Notes under the pieces: generated by a model | Database searches by the model: none | The model's input: the letters and a program-made list of their open reading frames with translations, nothing else | What the model was told of the DNA's origin: nothing | Origin: an uncultured Lachnospiraceae bacterium | Lineage (GTDB): Bacteria; Bacillota; Clostridia; Lachnospirales; Lachnospiraceae | NCBI GenBank assembly: GCA_900539175.1 | Contig: UQAW01000012.1 | Coordinates: forward strand, 1 to 64,000 | Reading direction: 5' to 3' | DNA: 64,000 nucleotides | Program-made: the position numbers and the translations under genes | In this document: positions 25,282 through 32,840 of the stretch, piece after piece | How positions within the stretch are numbered: position 1 is the first letter of the stretch | Layout: each line of letters starts with the position of its first letter

Positions 25282-26076
25282 ATGAAGAAACTACGATTTT
25301 CCTATGAGATGAAACTGAAATTTGATACACCAGTGCAGAAACACCGGTTTACCATTCGATGTGTACCACAGTCTAATGACAGGCAGGAAATCAGGGATCT
25401 TCAGGTTGCGGTTTATCCCCGGGAATTTTTAAGCGAGGATCAGGATTCTTTCGGTAATTTATGTATCTATGGGTATTCTGAACATGCCCATGATCACTTT
25501 TCGATTGCGGTCAGCGGAACGGCAAAGACCGGTCTGGCTGACCGGGAAAGTGAAGAACAGGAGTATCGTGCGGGCGCGTACAAGTATCCTACCCGTTACA
25601 CAAAACCGGGAGATGAGTTGACTGCCTATTATAAAAAATTATCGCTGAAACGGTCGGGAGATTCTTTTCAGGATGCATTGGAAATTATGGAACGGCTTTA
25701 TCAGGATTTTCGTTATATGCCGGGAGTCACGAAGATACAGACGACTGCGGAGGATGCAATCAGGCTTGGATGCGGCGTCTGTCAGGATTATTCACATATT
25801 ATGATCGCACTTTGTCAGATGAGCGGGATCCCTGCCAGGTATGTGGTGGGAATGCTGATGGGAGAAGGGTTGTCCCATGCATGGGTGGAGATCTATGACG
25901 GTGGAGCGTGGAGAGGGATTGACCCTACCAATCATACGATTGTAGGCGACCAGCACATTAAGATTTCCAGCGGCCGTGATTACGATGATTGTACGATTAA
26001 TGAAGGCATATTTGTAGGAAATGCCCGCCAGAGCCAGGAGGCTTCGGTGATTGTTGAGGAGATAGAAGATGATTGA
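25282..26076 (+). CDS. Transglutaminase-like cysteine peptidase/transferase
   Basis: This 264-aa protein has an N-terminal beta domain and a papain-like transglutaminase core. The catalytic triad is visible: Cys in LGCGVCQDYSH, His in GLSHAWVEIYD, Asp in GIDPTNH. Such proteins cleave or form isopeptide bonds, probably on the product of the neighbouring ATP-grasp enzyme. The start is uncertain: ATG 25282 has only a GAGAG directly upstream, and TTG 25273 is an alternative. The strong site AAGGGAGG at 25246 serves an out-of-frame ATG at 25254 that opens a 17-codon ORF ending beyond the start. Confidence 0.83.
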   Translation: MKKLRFSYEMKLKFDTPVQKHRFTIRCVPQSNDRQEIRDLQVAVYPREFLSEDQDSFGNLCIYGYSEHAHDHFSIAVSGTAKTGLADRESEEQEYRAGAYKYPTRYTKPGDELTAYYKKLSLKRSGDSFQDALEIMERLYQDFRYMPGVTKIQTTAEDAIRLGCGVCQDYSHIMIALCQMSGIPARYVVGMLMGEGLSHAWVEIYDGGAWRGIDPTNHTIVGDQHIKISSGRDYDDCTINEGIFVGNARQSQEASVIVEEIEDD

Positions 26077-26998
26077 GACAGTGACATCTGTAATGTTACC
26101 GGTAAATGAAACATTGCGGATAAAAAAGAAAAGATTTTGCCCTGAGGGGGAGTCTGCCGGAAGAATCAGCATCGTTACAGGGATTCACGGCGATGAGCTG
26201 GAAGGGCAGTTTGTATGCTATGAGTTGAGCCGCATCCTTCAGGAGAATCCCCGGAATCTGAAGGGAACGGTGGATCTTTATCCGGCGCTGAATCCCTTTG
26301 GAATTGATTCGGTGACACGGGGAATTCCAGGATTTGATCTGGATATGAACCGGATTTTTCCCGGAAGCAGGGACGGGGATATGATCGAATATGTGGCGTC
26401 TGAAATTGTTTCAGATCTGAAGGGCAGTGACATTTGCATTGATATCCATGCCAGTAACATGTATCTGACAGAGATGCCGCAGATTCGAATTAATGAGCTG
26501 CACAGGGAAAAACTGGTGCCCCTTGCCGAGAAGCTGAATGTGGATTTTATCTGGGTTCACGGCGCAAGTACCGTATTGGAGTCCACATTGGCGTACAGCA
26601 TGAACAGCAGAGGAGTTCCTACGTTGGTTGTGGAGATGGGCGTCGGTATGAGAATTACAAGAGATTACGGGGAACAATTGGTTGACGGAATTCTGAACCT
26701 GATGTGCGAGATGGGATTGTGGAGCGGCAAACGGCCGGAAGTGAGAACACCTTTGTTATCAGACGGACCGGACGATGTGGAATTTTTAAATGCCAGGAGA
26801 GGCGGAATTTTTATCAAGGAAATGAATCATGGTACGAGGGTACGAAGAGGGGATCGGCTTGGACAGGTGGTAGATCCCTTGCAGGGGAAAGTTCTGTTTC
26901 CGGTACTGGCGCCTGTGGATGGGTTGATATTTACCATCCGGGAATACCCATTGGTGCAGGAAGGAACGCTGATTGCACGTATTTTGAAAGATGCCTGA
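26069..26998 (+). CDS. Succinylglutamate desuccinylase/aspartoacylase-type M14 deacylase
   Basis: This 309-aa protein has the M14 zinc-site motifs GIHGDELEG (His and Glu, about 40) and DIHASN (His, about 128), and the catalytic-glutamate region VVEMGVG. The family hydrolyses N-acyl amino acids or small amide bonds. The C-terminal 90 residues form a beta-rich, lipoyl-like domain (RRGDRLGQVVDPLQGKV). The start overlaps the transglutaminase stop by 8 nt, so it is in the same operon. It may trim or release the ligase product; the substrate is unknown. Confidence 0.83.
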   Translation: MIETVTSVMLPVNETLRIKKKRFCPEGESAGRISIVTGIHGDELEGQFVCYELSRILQENPRNLKGTVDLYPALNPFGIDSVTRGIPGFDLDMNRIFPGSRDGDMIEYVASEIVSDLKGSDICIDIHASNMYLTEMPQIRINELHREKLVPLAEKLNVDFIWVHGASTVLESTLAYSMNSRGVPTLVVEMGVGMRITRDYGEQLVDGILNLMCEMGLWSGKRPEVRTPLLSDGPDDVEFLNARRGGIFIKEMNHGTRVRRGDRLGQVVDPLQGKVLFPVLAPVDGLIFTIREYPLVQEGTLIARILKDA

Positions 26999-27009
26999 GG
27001 AGAAAACAG

Positions 27010-27945
27010 ATGGAAAAAGTTACATTATATGAAATAAAAGCATTGTACCGTGATAATTTCCGGGTTACGGGCTATCGGTTCGGGTCCGGAGAAAAAGCGG
27101 TCTGTATTCTGGGAAGCACCAGAGGAAATGAAAACCAACAGGTGTATTGCTGCTCCCAGTTGGTGAAGCGGCTGAAGGCATTGGAAGAGAAGGGAAGAAT
27201 CGCAGAAGGGAAAGAAATCCTGGTCATTCCCTGTGCAAATCCACATTCCATGAATATAAAAAAGCGGTTTTGGGACATCGATAATACGGATATTAACCGG
27301 ATGTTTCCCGGATACGATGCCGGGGAGACAACACAGCGAATTGCAGCAGGTATCTTTGAGGCAGTGAAGGATTATTCTTTTGGAATCCAGTTCACTTCTT
27401 TTTATATGAAAGGAACATTCATGCCCCATGTGAGAATGATGCAGACCGGATATGAAAATATTGATCTGGCACGGCAATTCGGGCTGCCGTATGTAGTGGT
27501 ACGGAAACCGAGACCGTTTGACACTGCTACTTTGAATTATAACTGGCAGATCTGGGAAACGGATGCGTTTTCTGTTTATACTACAAATACAGAACGCATT
27601 GATAAGGTTTCTGCAAGACAGGCGGTAGAAGCGATTCTGAACTTTATGTCCAGACAGGGTGTGATTCGCTATCCCGGATATGAAGGATATTTATCACGGG
27701 TTGTGGATGACAGTCAGCTTGCTACTGTGCGGGCGCAGGCGGCGGGGTTCTTTGAATGTAAGGTATCGGTAGGTGATCAGGTTGAAAAAGGAGAATTGCT
27801 GGCACAGATTCTGGACCCTTTTGACGGAAGTCTGCGCAGTAATATCCTTTCTCCTGTGGATGGGACCATCCTGTTTGCACAGGATGAGGCGATGACTTAT
27901 GACAGTACGGCGCTTTTTAAGATCGTGCTTCAGGAAGAATTATAG
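27010..27945 (+). CDS. Degenerate M14 deacylase paralogue lacking zinc ligands
   Basis: This 311-aa protein aligns by eye with its upstream neighbour: INRMFPGYD parallels MNRIFPGSR, and the C-terminal VSVGDQVEKGELLAQI matches the lipoyl-like domain. Yet the first zinc motif GxHGDE reads GSTRGNENQQ, and the second DIHAS reads GIQFTS, so all three usual ligands appear replaced. It is probably catalytically inactive, perhaps a partner or binding subunit of the active paralogue. ATG 27010 follows GAGGAG that overlaps the previous stop. Longer in-frame upstream extensions lie inside that gene and are rejected. Confidence 0.75.
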   Translation: MEKVTLYEIKALYRDNFRVTGYRFGSGEKAVCILGSTRGNENQQVYCCSQLVKRLKALEEKGRIAEGKEILVIPCANPHSMNIKKRFWDIDNTDINRMFPGYDAGETTQRIAAGIFEAVKDYSFGIQFTSFYMKGTFMPHVRMMQTGYENIDLARQFGLPYVVVRKPRPFDTATLNYNWQIWETDAFSVYTTNTERIDKVSARQAVEAILNFMSRQGVIRYPGYEGYLSRVVDDSQLATVRAQAAGFFECKVSVGDQVEKGELLAQILDPFDGSLRSNILSPVDGTILFAQDEAMTYDSTALFKIVLQEEL

Positions 27946-27955
27946 GTTTTCCTTC

Positions 27956-27984
27956 TTGTATTACGGTTTGATTCCGTATATACT
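27956..27984 (+). promoter_or_regulatory. Probable promoter of the sigma-like gene
   Basis: TTGTAT (27956-27961), 17-nt spacer, TATACT (27979-27984). A hairpin TCTCCGGG (28023-28030) / CCCGGAGA (28062-28069) followed by GTTTTCC lies between it and the gene and could attenuate. Confidence 0.55.
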
Positions 27985-28127
27985 ATGTATCATGGAAAGA
28001 AATAGATCAGACAACTGCGGATTCTCCGGGGGTCAGTTTGGAATTTGTTTTCCTTTCGGCACCCGGAGAGTTTTCCATTATGGACGAGTGTACATGTCAG
28101 TGTACGAGGGATATGAGGAGGAAGTTT

Positions 28128-28883
28128 ATGGAAGTTGAAGTATTTCAGAAAAAACTGGCTGAGATTGTTACATGTGCAAGATATAATAACCGGAAACTGG
28201 ATGGGGAATTCGTTGAAAAATTTTTTGCGGAAGAAGGAATGGAAGCTGCACAGATGGAGAAGATTTATGAGTATCTGAGAGCGCAGGGAATTCATATCCT
28301 GCACAACGGTGAGGAAGACAGGGAAGATGAGAGGATGGAACTGTCTTTTCAGGAACAGACGGGATCAGAACCTTTGTCAGAAGAGGAAGAAGCTTATCTG
28401 AGGGCGTATATGAGTACGGCGGATTCATCCGAAGAAATTACAGAGGAAGAGAGGGTCTTTCTGTTTCGCAGGGCAAAAGCAGAAGATTCGGAAGCAAAGC
28501 AGAGGTTATTGGAAGCGTATCGCCCTGAGGTGGAAAAGATTGTAAGGCAGATGCACCGGAAGGCATTGTTTGTGGGAGATATGATTCAGGAGGGAAATAT
28601 TGGAATTCTTGCAGCAATTGCACAGTTGGAAGACGGGGATGACATTCATGAGGGGATATTGGATGGCATACGGACAGCGGTTCATTCTATGGTGCGTGAA
28701 CAGGAAGAACAGAAGTGGAGAGATGACTGTCTTGTAAATCGGGTGGAGAAACTGGAAGCAGCGGTTCGGAATCTGACAGAAGAAGCCGGTGATAAGTTCA
28801 GTGTGGAGGAACTCTCGGCTTTTCTGGATATGAGTGTGGAAGAGATTCAGGATATTTTGAAGCTTACCGGAGAAGATAAGTAA
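28128..28883 (+). CDS. Truncated sigma-70-like protein (regions 1-3 only)
   Basis: The N terminus (FQKKLAEIVTCARYNNRKLD) resembles sigma region 1.1. LSEEEEAYLRAYM and AKQRLLEAYRPEVEKIVRQ resemble regions 1.2-2.1, and GDMIQEGNIGILAA matches region 2.2, the core-polymerase contact. The aromatic DNA-melting region 2.3-2.4 is replaced by an acidic/hydrophilic stretch. A region-3-like helix set (FSVEELSAFLDMSVEEIQDIL) ends the 251-aa protein with no region 4. It could bind RNA polymerase without recognising a -35 element, as an anti- or co-regulator. Function is inferred only. GAGGAGG precedes ATG 28128; an in-frame ATG at 28038 lacks a ribosome site. Confidence 0.7.
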   Translation: MEVEVFQKKLAEIVTCARYNNRKLDGEFVEKFFAEEGMEAAQMEKIYEYLRAQGIHILHNGEEDREDERMELSFQEQTGSEPLSEEEEAYLRAYMSTADSSEEITEEERVFLFRRAKAEDSEAKQRLLEAYRPEVEKIVRQMHRKALFVGDMIQEGNIGILAAIAQLEDGDDIHEGILDGIRTAVHSMVREQEEQKWRDDCLVNRVEKLEAAVRNLTEEAGDKFSVEELSAFLDMSVEEIQDILKLTGEDK

Positions 28884-28904
28884 GCTCGGAAGTTTATATC
28901 AGAC

Positions 28905-28927
28905 GGCAGGTAAGAAAGTTACCTGCC
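28905..28927. terminator. Hairpin between the convergent sigma-like gene and thiC
   Basis: GGCAGGTAA (28905-28913) pairs with TTACCTGCC (28919-28927). There is no clear T-tract on either strand, so terminator function is tentative. Confidence 0.45.
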
Positions 28928-28945
28928 CCCTGCTTCGCTCTGGAA

Positions 28946-30250
28946 TTATTCATCGTAAATGCTGACGATTTCTCCGTCCAGAATACGGTTCATATTCTTC
29001 ACAGCACAAAAGTTACCGCACATGCTGCAGGTATCCTCTTTCTCCGGTTTTGCCTGTTCACGGTATCTTCGGGCCTTTTCCGGGTCGATGCACAGATCAA
29101 ACATTCCCTCCCAATCCAGTTTTTTGCGGGCGGTGCTCATCTGGTAATCCCAATCCGCAGCACCTTTGATTCCCTTTGCAATGTCAGCTGCATGGGCAGC
29201 AATCTTGGAAGCGATGATTCCTTCTTTTACATCATCTACATCCGGCAGCCGCAGATGTTCGGCAGGAGTTACATAACACAGGAAAGAAGCACCGTAAGTG
29301 GCAGCGATTGCGCCTCCGATTGCTGCAGTGATGTGGTCATAACCAGGTGCAACGTCCGTAACCAGAGGTCCAAGTACATAGAACGGCGCACCCTGACAGA
29401 TGGTCTGTTGAATCTTCATGTTGGCTTCAATTTGATTCAGCGGCATATGCCCGGGTCCTTCGATGATTACCTGAACGTCTTTTTCCCAGGCACGTCTGGT
29501 CAGTTCCCCCAGCGTTACCAGTTCTTCAATCTGGGAGATATCTCCCGCGTCAGCGATACAGCCTGGACGGCAGGCATCCCCGAGACTCATGGTCACATCG
29601 TATTCCCGGCAGATATCCAGAATACGGTCGTAGTGCTCATAGAAGGGATTTTCCTGACCGGTCATCTCCATCCAGGCGAAGATGATGGAGCCGCCTCTGG
29701 AAACGATGTTGGTGAGGCGCTTATTTTCCTTAAAGCGTTTTGCAGTGCTTTTATTGATGCCGACATGGATGGTCATAAAGTCCACGCCGTCTTTTGCGTG
29801 CATTTCCACAATCTGAATCCATTCCTCAGAAGTGATTTCCTTCAAGGGTTTATGGTAATAAACAACGGCATCGTAAATCGGAACAGTACCGATGATAGCG
29901 GGGCATTCACTGGTCAGTTTCCGGCGGAATTTCTGAGTGTCTCCGTAAGAACTTAAATCCATGATGGATTCTGCGCCCATCTTAACTGCGTCATTGACTT
30001 TTTCCAGTTCCATATCCAGGTCTTTCCAGTCTCGTGAAGTTCCCAGATTGACATTGATTTTCGTCTTCAGCATAGAACCGATACCGTTTGGTTCCAGACA
30101 AGTATGTAATTTGTTAGCCGGAATGGCTATTTTTCCCTGAGCTACCAGTTTGCACAGTTCCTGCACATCCATCTGCTCTTTTGCTGCGACACGTTCCATT
30201 TCCTTCGTTATGATGCCTTTTCTTGCGGCATCCATCTGTGTTGTGTACAT
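28946..30250 (-). CDS. thiC: Phosphomethylpyrimidine synthase
   Basis: ThiC is a non-canonical radical-SAM enzyme that rearranges AIR to HMP-phosphate in thiamine synthesis. The 434-aa product has the ThiC hallmarks MGAESIMDLSSYGD, SLGDACRPGCI and IEGPGHMPLNQI, and the C-terminal cluster motif CSMCGNFCAVK (CxxCxxxxC). The start at 30250 follows GAAAGGAAAAAGAGG; a longer in-frame frame to 30322 runs through the leader. It lies downstream of a TPP riboswitch, so thiamine pyrophosphate should shut it off. Confidence 0.97.
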   Translation of the reverse strand: MYTTQMDAARKGIITKEMERVAAKEQMDVQELCKLVAQGKIAIPANKLHTCLEPNGIGSMLKTKINVNLGTSRDWKDLDMELEKVNDAVKMGAESIMDLSSYGDTQKFRRKLTSECPAIIGTVPIYDAVVYYHKPLKEITSEEWIQIVEMHAKDGVDFMTIHVGINKSTAKRFKENKRLTNIVSRGGSIIFAWMEMTGQENPFYEHYDRILDICREYDVTMSLGDACRPGCIADAGDISQIEELVTLGELTRRAWEKDVQVIIEGPGHMPLNQIEANMKIQQTICQGAPFYVLGPLVTDVAPGYDHITAAIGGAIAATYGASFLCYVTPAEHLRLPDVDDVKEGIIASKIAAHAADIAKGIKGAADWDYQMSTARKKLDWEGMFDLCIDPEKARRYREQAKPEKEDTCSMCGNFCAVKNMNRILDGEIVSIYDE

Positions 30251-30272
30251 AACCTCTTTTTCCTTTCGTTTA

Positions 30273-30304
30273 AAACGGACATGTCTGCTGACGCAGACAT
30301 CATC
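30273..30304 (-). repeat. Dispersed palindromic repeat, copy 3 (in the thiC leader)
   Basis: Read on the minus strand this is the GTCTGCGTCAGCAGACATGTCCGTTT block shared with 2848-2893 and 30571-30616. The core GTCTGC-GTCA-GCAGAC forms a hairpin just before the thiC ribosome site. Confidence 0.7.
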
Positions 30305-30310
30305 GTATAT

Positions 30311-30411
30311 AAAAACTGACAAAACAGAATCCGCAGTAACCGGGCTTCTAAACCCTTCAGGGGTATTGTACCTCCCCGCAGGAGATGTCCGGTATGGTTA
30401 CTGGAATTGTC
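30311..30411 (-). terminator. Expression-platform terminator of the thiC TPP riboswitch
   Basis: On the minus strand, GACAA and CAGTAACC on the 5' side pair with GGTTACTG and TTGTC on the 3' side, followed by AGTTTTTA (plus-strand A-run 30311-30315). Smaller hairpins sit inside. This is the expected terminator between aptamer and gene. Confidence 0.65.
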
Positions 30412-30444
30412 TGCTTTGCCAGCTTTGTATGCAAAACGTGTCAA

Positions 30445-30535
30445 TTATCATCCCTACGTTGGCATTACCCAAATCAGGTTCTGAAGGTCGAAGCTCAATT
30501 ACTTCCTCTCAGCCCGAATACGAGCTCCCTGTTAT
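30445..30535 (-). promoter_or_regulatory. TPP riboswitch aptamer (thi-box)
   Basis: Reading the minus strand, the conserved elements occur in order: GGGCTGAGAGG, AACCTGA, and GGGTAATGCCAACGTAGGGA. These are the CUGAGA, ACCUGA and 3' helix motifs of the thiamine-pyrophosphate aptamer. It sits between the promoter and thiC. Confidence 0.96.
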
Positions 30536-30541
30536 GTATCA

Positions 30542-30570
30542 AGTTTAGCATGTGAGGATAGGAAAGTCAA
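30542..30570 (-). promoter_or_regulatory. thiC promoter
   Basis: On the minus strand TTGACT (30570-30565), 17-nt spacer, TAAACT (30547-30542). The start point would fall near 30535, exactly at the 5' end of the TPP aptamer. Confidence 0.75.
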
Positions 30571-30616
30571 CGACTTTCATGAATGGTGCTGTCTGCGTCA
30601 GCAGACATGTACGTTT
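30571..30616 (+). repeat. Dispersed palindromic repeat, copy 2
   Basis: This 46-nt block matches 2848-2893 with about four differences and has the same GTCTGC/GCAGAC palindrome. It starts directly upstream of the thiC -35 element. The rest of the gap to hisH (30617-30751) holds A+T-rich sequence and no feature I can support. Confidence 0.75.
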
Positions 30617-30751
30617 GGAGACAAAAATAGAGTGGTCAAATCTGAAAAATGTTAAAAAACAAGAAATTATGAGATTTCCGTGTTTGTTTTTTTGCGGCAT
30701 TGTGGTAAGATATTTTTGTATATAGTAACGGTGACAACAAGGAGAAAATGC

Positions 30752-31372
30752 ATGATTGCTTTAATTGATTACGATGCAGGAAATATCAAAAGTGTGGAGA
30801 AGGCACTTCAGTTATTGGGAGAAGAGGTGATTCTGACCAGAGACCGGGATCAGCTTCTGTCGGCGGATAAGGTAATTCTTCCAGGAGTCGGAAGTTTTGG
30901 AGATGCAATGGGGAATCTGCACACATATGGGTTAGTAGATGTGATTCATGAAATTGTGGAGCAGGGAACGCCATTTCTGGGAATTTGCCTTGGTCTGCAA
31001 TTGATGTTTGAGCGGAGTGAGGAAAGTCCGGGGGTAGAAGGACTGGGATTGTTCAAGGGAGAGATCTTGAGGATACCGGATCAGGAAGGATTAAAAATTC
31101 CTCATATGGGTTGGAATTCCATTCATCTGCAGAATCATGGCCGCTTGTTCAGAGGGATTCCGGAACAGTCTTACGTGTACTTTGTGCACTCTTATTATCT
31201 GAAGGCAGCAGATGAAGCAATCGTGAAAGCGACAACAGAATATAGTACCCATATCCATGCGTCTGTGGAAGAGGGGAATGTGTTTGCCTGCCAGTTCCAT
31301 CCGGAAAAGAGTTCAGATGTGGGACTTGCAATTCTGAAGAATTTTGCCTCTCTGGGAAAGGAGGATGCATGA
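30752..31372 (+). CDS. hisH: Imidazole glycerol phosphate synthase, glutamine amidotransferase subunit
   Basis: HisH releases ammonia from glutamine and passes it to HisF. The 206-aa product has the nucleophile in GICLGLQLMFE (about 78) and the His-Glu pair in CQFHPEKSS near the C terminus. ATG 30752 follows AAGGAG; an upstream in-frame start at 30680 lacks one. hisF follows after 1 nt. The other histidine genes are not nearby. Confidence 0.96.
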   Translation: MIALIDYDAGNIKSVEKALQLLGEEVILTRDRDQLLSADKVILPGVGSFGDAMGNLHTYGLVDVIHEIVEQGTPFLGICLGLQLMFERSEESPGVEGLGLFKGEILRIPDQEGLKIPHMGWNSIHLQNHGRLFRGIPEQSYVYFVHSYYLKAADEAIVKATTEYSTHIHASVEEGNVFACQFHPEKSSDVGLAILKNFASLGKEDA

Positions 31373-31373
31373 G

Positions 31374-32135
31374 ATGTTTACAAAGAGAATTATTCCTTGT
31401 CTGGATGTTAATAATGGAAGAGTTGTGAAGGGAGTCAATTTTGTCAATCTTCAGGATGCCGGAGACCCGGTGGAGATTGCGAAGGCTTATGATAAGGCGG
31501 GAGCCGATGAAGTTGTATTTCTGGATATCACTGCATCTTCGGATAACCGGGGGACGGTTGTGGATATGGTACGGAAGGTAGCTGCGAATGTGTTTATTCC
31601 ATTTACAGTGGGCGGCGGAATCCGTACGGTGGATGACTTTAAGATGCTTCTGCGGGAAGGGGCTGATAAGATATCCATCAATTCGTCAGCGATTAATAAT
31701 CCTCAATTGATCAGTGACGCGGCATATAAGTTCGGAAGTCAATGCGTTGTGGTTGCCATTGACGCTAAGCGTCGGGAAGACGGCTCGGGATGGAATATCT
31801 ATAAGAACGGCGGCCGGATCGATGTGGGAATCGATGCTGTGGAATGGGCGTCACGTGTGGAGAAACTGGGAGCAGGTGAGATTTTGTTGACCAGTATGGA
31901 TTGTGACGGCACGAAGGCAGGGTATGATCTCGAACTGACCAGAGCAATTGCTGAAACGGTCCATATCCCCGTAATCGCATCAGGAGGAGCCGGGACACTG
32001 GAGCATTTTTACGATGCATTGACGGAAGGAAAGGCAGATGCAGCGTTGGCAGCATCGCTGTTTCATTATAAAGAATTGGAAATCAGAGAAGTAAAGAAAT
32101 ATCTGGCAGACAAACGTGTTTCTGTCCGACTGTAG
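31374..32135 (+). CDS. hisF: Imidazole glycerol phosphate synthase, cyclase subunit
   Basis: HisF makes IGP and AICAR from PRFAR plus HisH ammonia. The 253-aa (beta-alpha)8 barrel begins MFTKRIIPCLDVNNGRVVKG with catalytic Asp11. FTVGGGIRT and IASGGAGT are the two phosphate-binding loops. ATG 31374 is just after the hisH stop. ung follows 12 nt later. Confidence 0.97.
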   Translation: MFTKRIIPCLDVNNGRVVKGVNFVNLQDAGDPVEIAKAYDKAGADEVVFLDITASSDNRGTVVDMVRKVAANVFIPFTVGGGIRTVDDFKMLLREGADKISINSSAINNPQLISDAAYKFGSQCVVVAIDAKRREDGSGWNIYKNGGRIDVGIDAVEWASRVEKLGAGEILLTSMDCDGTKAGYDLELTRAIAETVHIPVIASGGAGTLEHFYDALTEGKADAALAASLFHYKELEIREVKKYLADKRVSVRL

Positions 32136-32147
32136 GAGGTTGTGGAT

Positions 32148-32822
32148 ATGCCGCCATTGAGTGGAAGCTGGGCACAGGCCCTGAAAGGAGAATTTCATAA
32201 AGAGTATTACAGACAATTGTTTGAGACCGTGGGAAAGGAATATCAGACACGAAAGGTCTTTCCGCCGGCAGATGACATTTTCAATGCTTTTCATCTGACC
32301 CCTCTGGATCAGGTCAAGGTTGTGATTTTGGGGCAGGATCCTTATCACGGGGACGGACAGGCTCATGGACTTTGTTTTTCTGTAAAGCCGGAGGTGGAGA
32401 TACCTCCTTCTCTTGTAAATATCTATAAAGAGCTGGAGGATGATCTTGGATGTTATGTACCGAATAATGGGTATCTGGAAAAGTGGGCAAAGCAAGGGGT
32501 TCTGATGCTGAATACGGTATTGACTGTGCGTGCGCACCAGGCGAATTCCCACCGGGGAATCGGATGGGAGCAGTTCACAGACGCTGCGATTCAGGTTTTG
32601 GCCGGACAAGATCGGCCGATGGCTTTCATTCTGTGGGGGAAACCTGCGCAGATGAAGAAAGCCATGCTTCACAATCCGAAACATCTGATTCTGGAAGCAC
32701 CGCATCCCAGTCCGCTCTCGGCATACCGCGGCTTTTTCGGAAGCCGTCCATTTTCAAAGGTGAATCAGTATCTGGAGCAGAACGGTCTGGAACCGATTGA
32801 CTGGCAGATTGAGAATATATAG
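32148..32822 (+). CDS. ung: Uracil-DNA glycosylase
   Basis: Ung removes uracil from DNA to start base-excision repair. The 224-aa product has the catalytic motif GQDPYHGDGQAHG (about 65) and the minor-groove loop HPSPLSAYRGFFG near the C terminus. ATG 32148 is 8 nt after AGGAGG; a GTG at 32142 is too close. It sits after hisF, an unrelated pathway, with only 12 nt between. Confidence 0.96.
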   Translation: MPPLSGSWAQALKGEFHKEYYRQLFETVGKEYQTRKVFPPADDIFNAFHLTPLDQVKVVILGQDPYHGDGQAHGLCFSVKPEVEIPPSLVNIYKELEDDLGCYVPNNGYLEKWAKQGVLMLNTVLTVRAHQANSHRGIGWEQFTDAAIQVLAGQDRPMAFILWGKPAQMKKAMLHNPKHLILEAPHPSPLSAYRGFFGSRPFSKVNQYLEQNGLEPIDWQIENI

Positions 32823-32840
32823 AAATACAGAGGATGAATC

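Noticed and set aside
26704..27009. In-frame 102-codon extension upstream of the second M14-like gene
   Set aside because: It overlaps the first M14 gene in another frame; the ribosome site GAGGAG directly before ATG 27010 and the alignment with the paralogue fix the start there.
29192..29956. 254-codon open frame opposite thiC
   Set aside because: It is antisense to a well-conserved enzyme, has no ribosome site and no recognisable motif.
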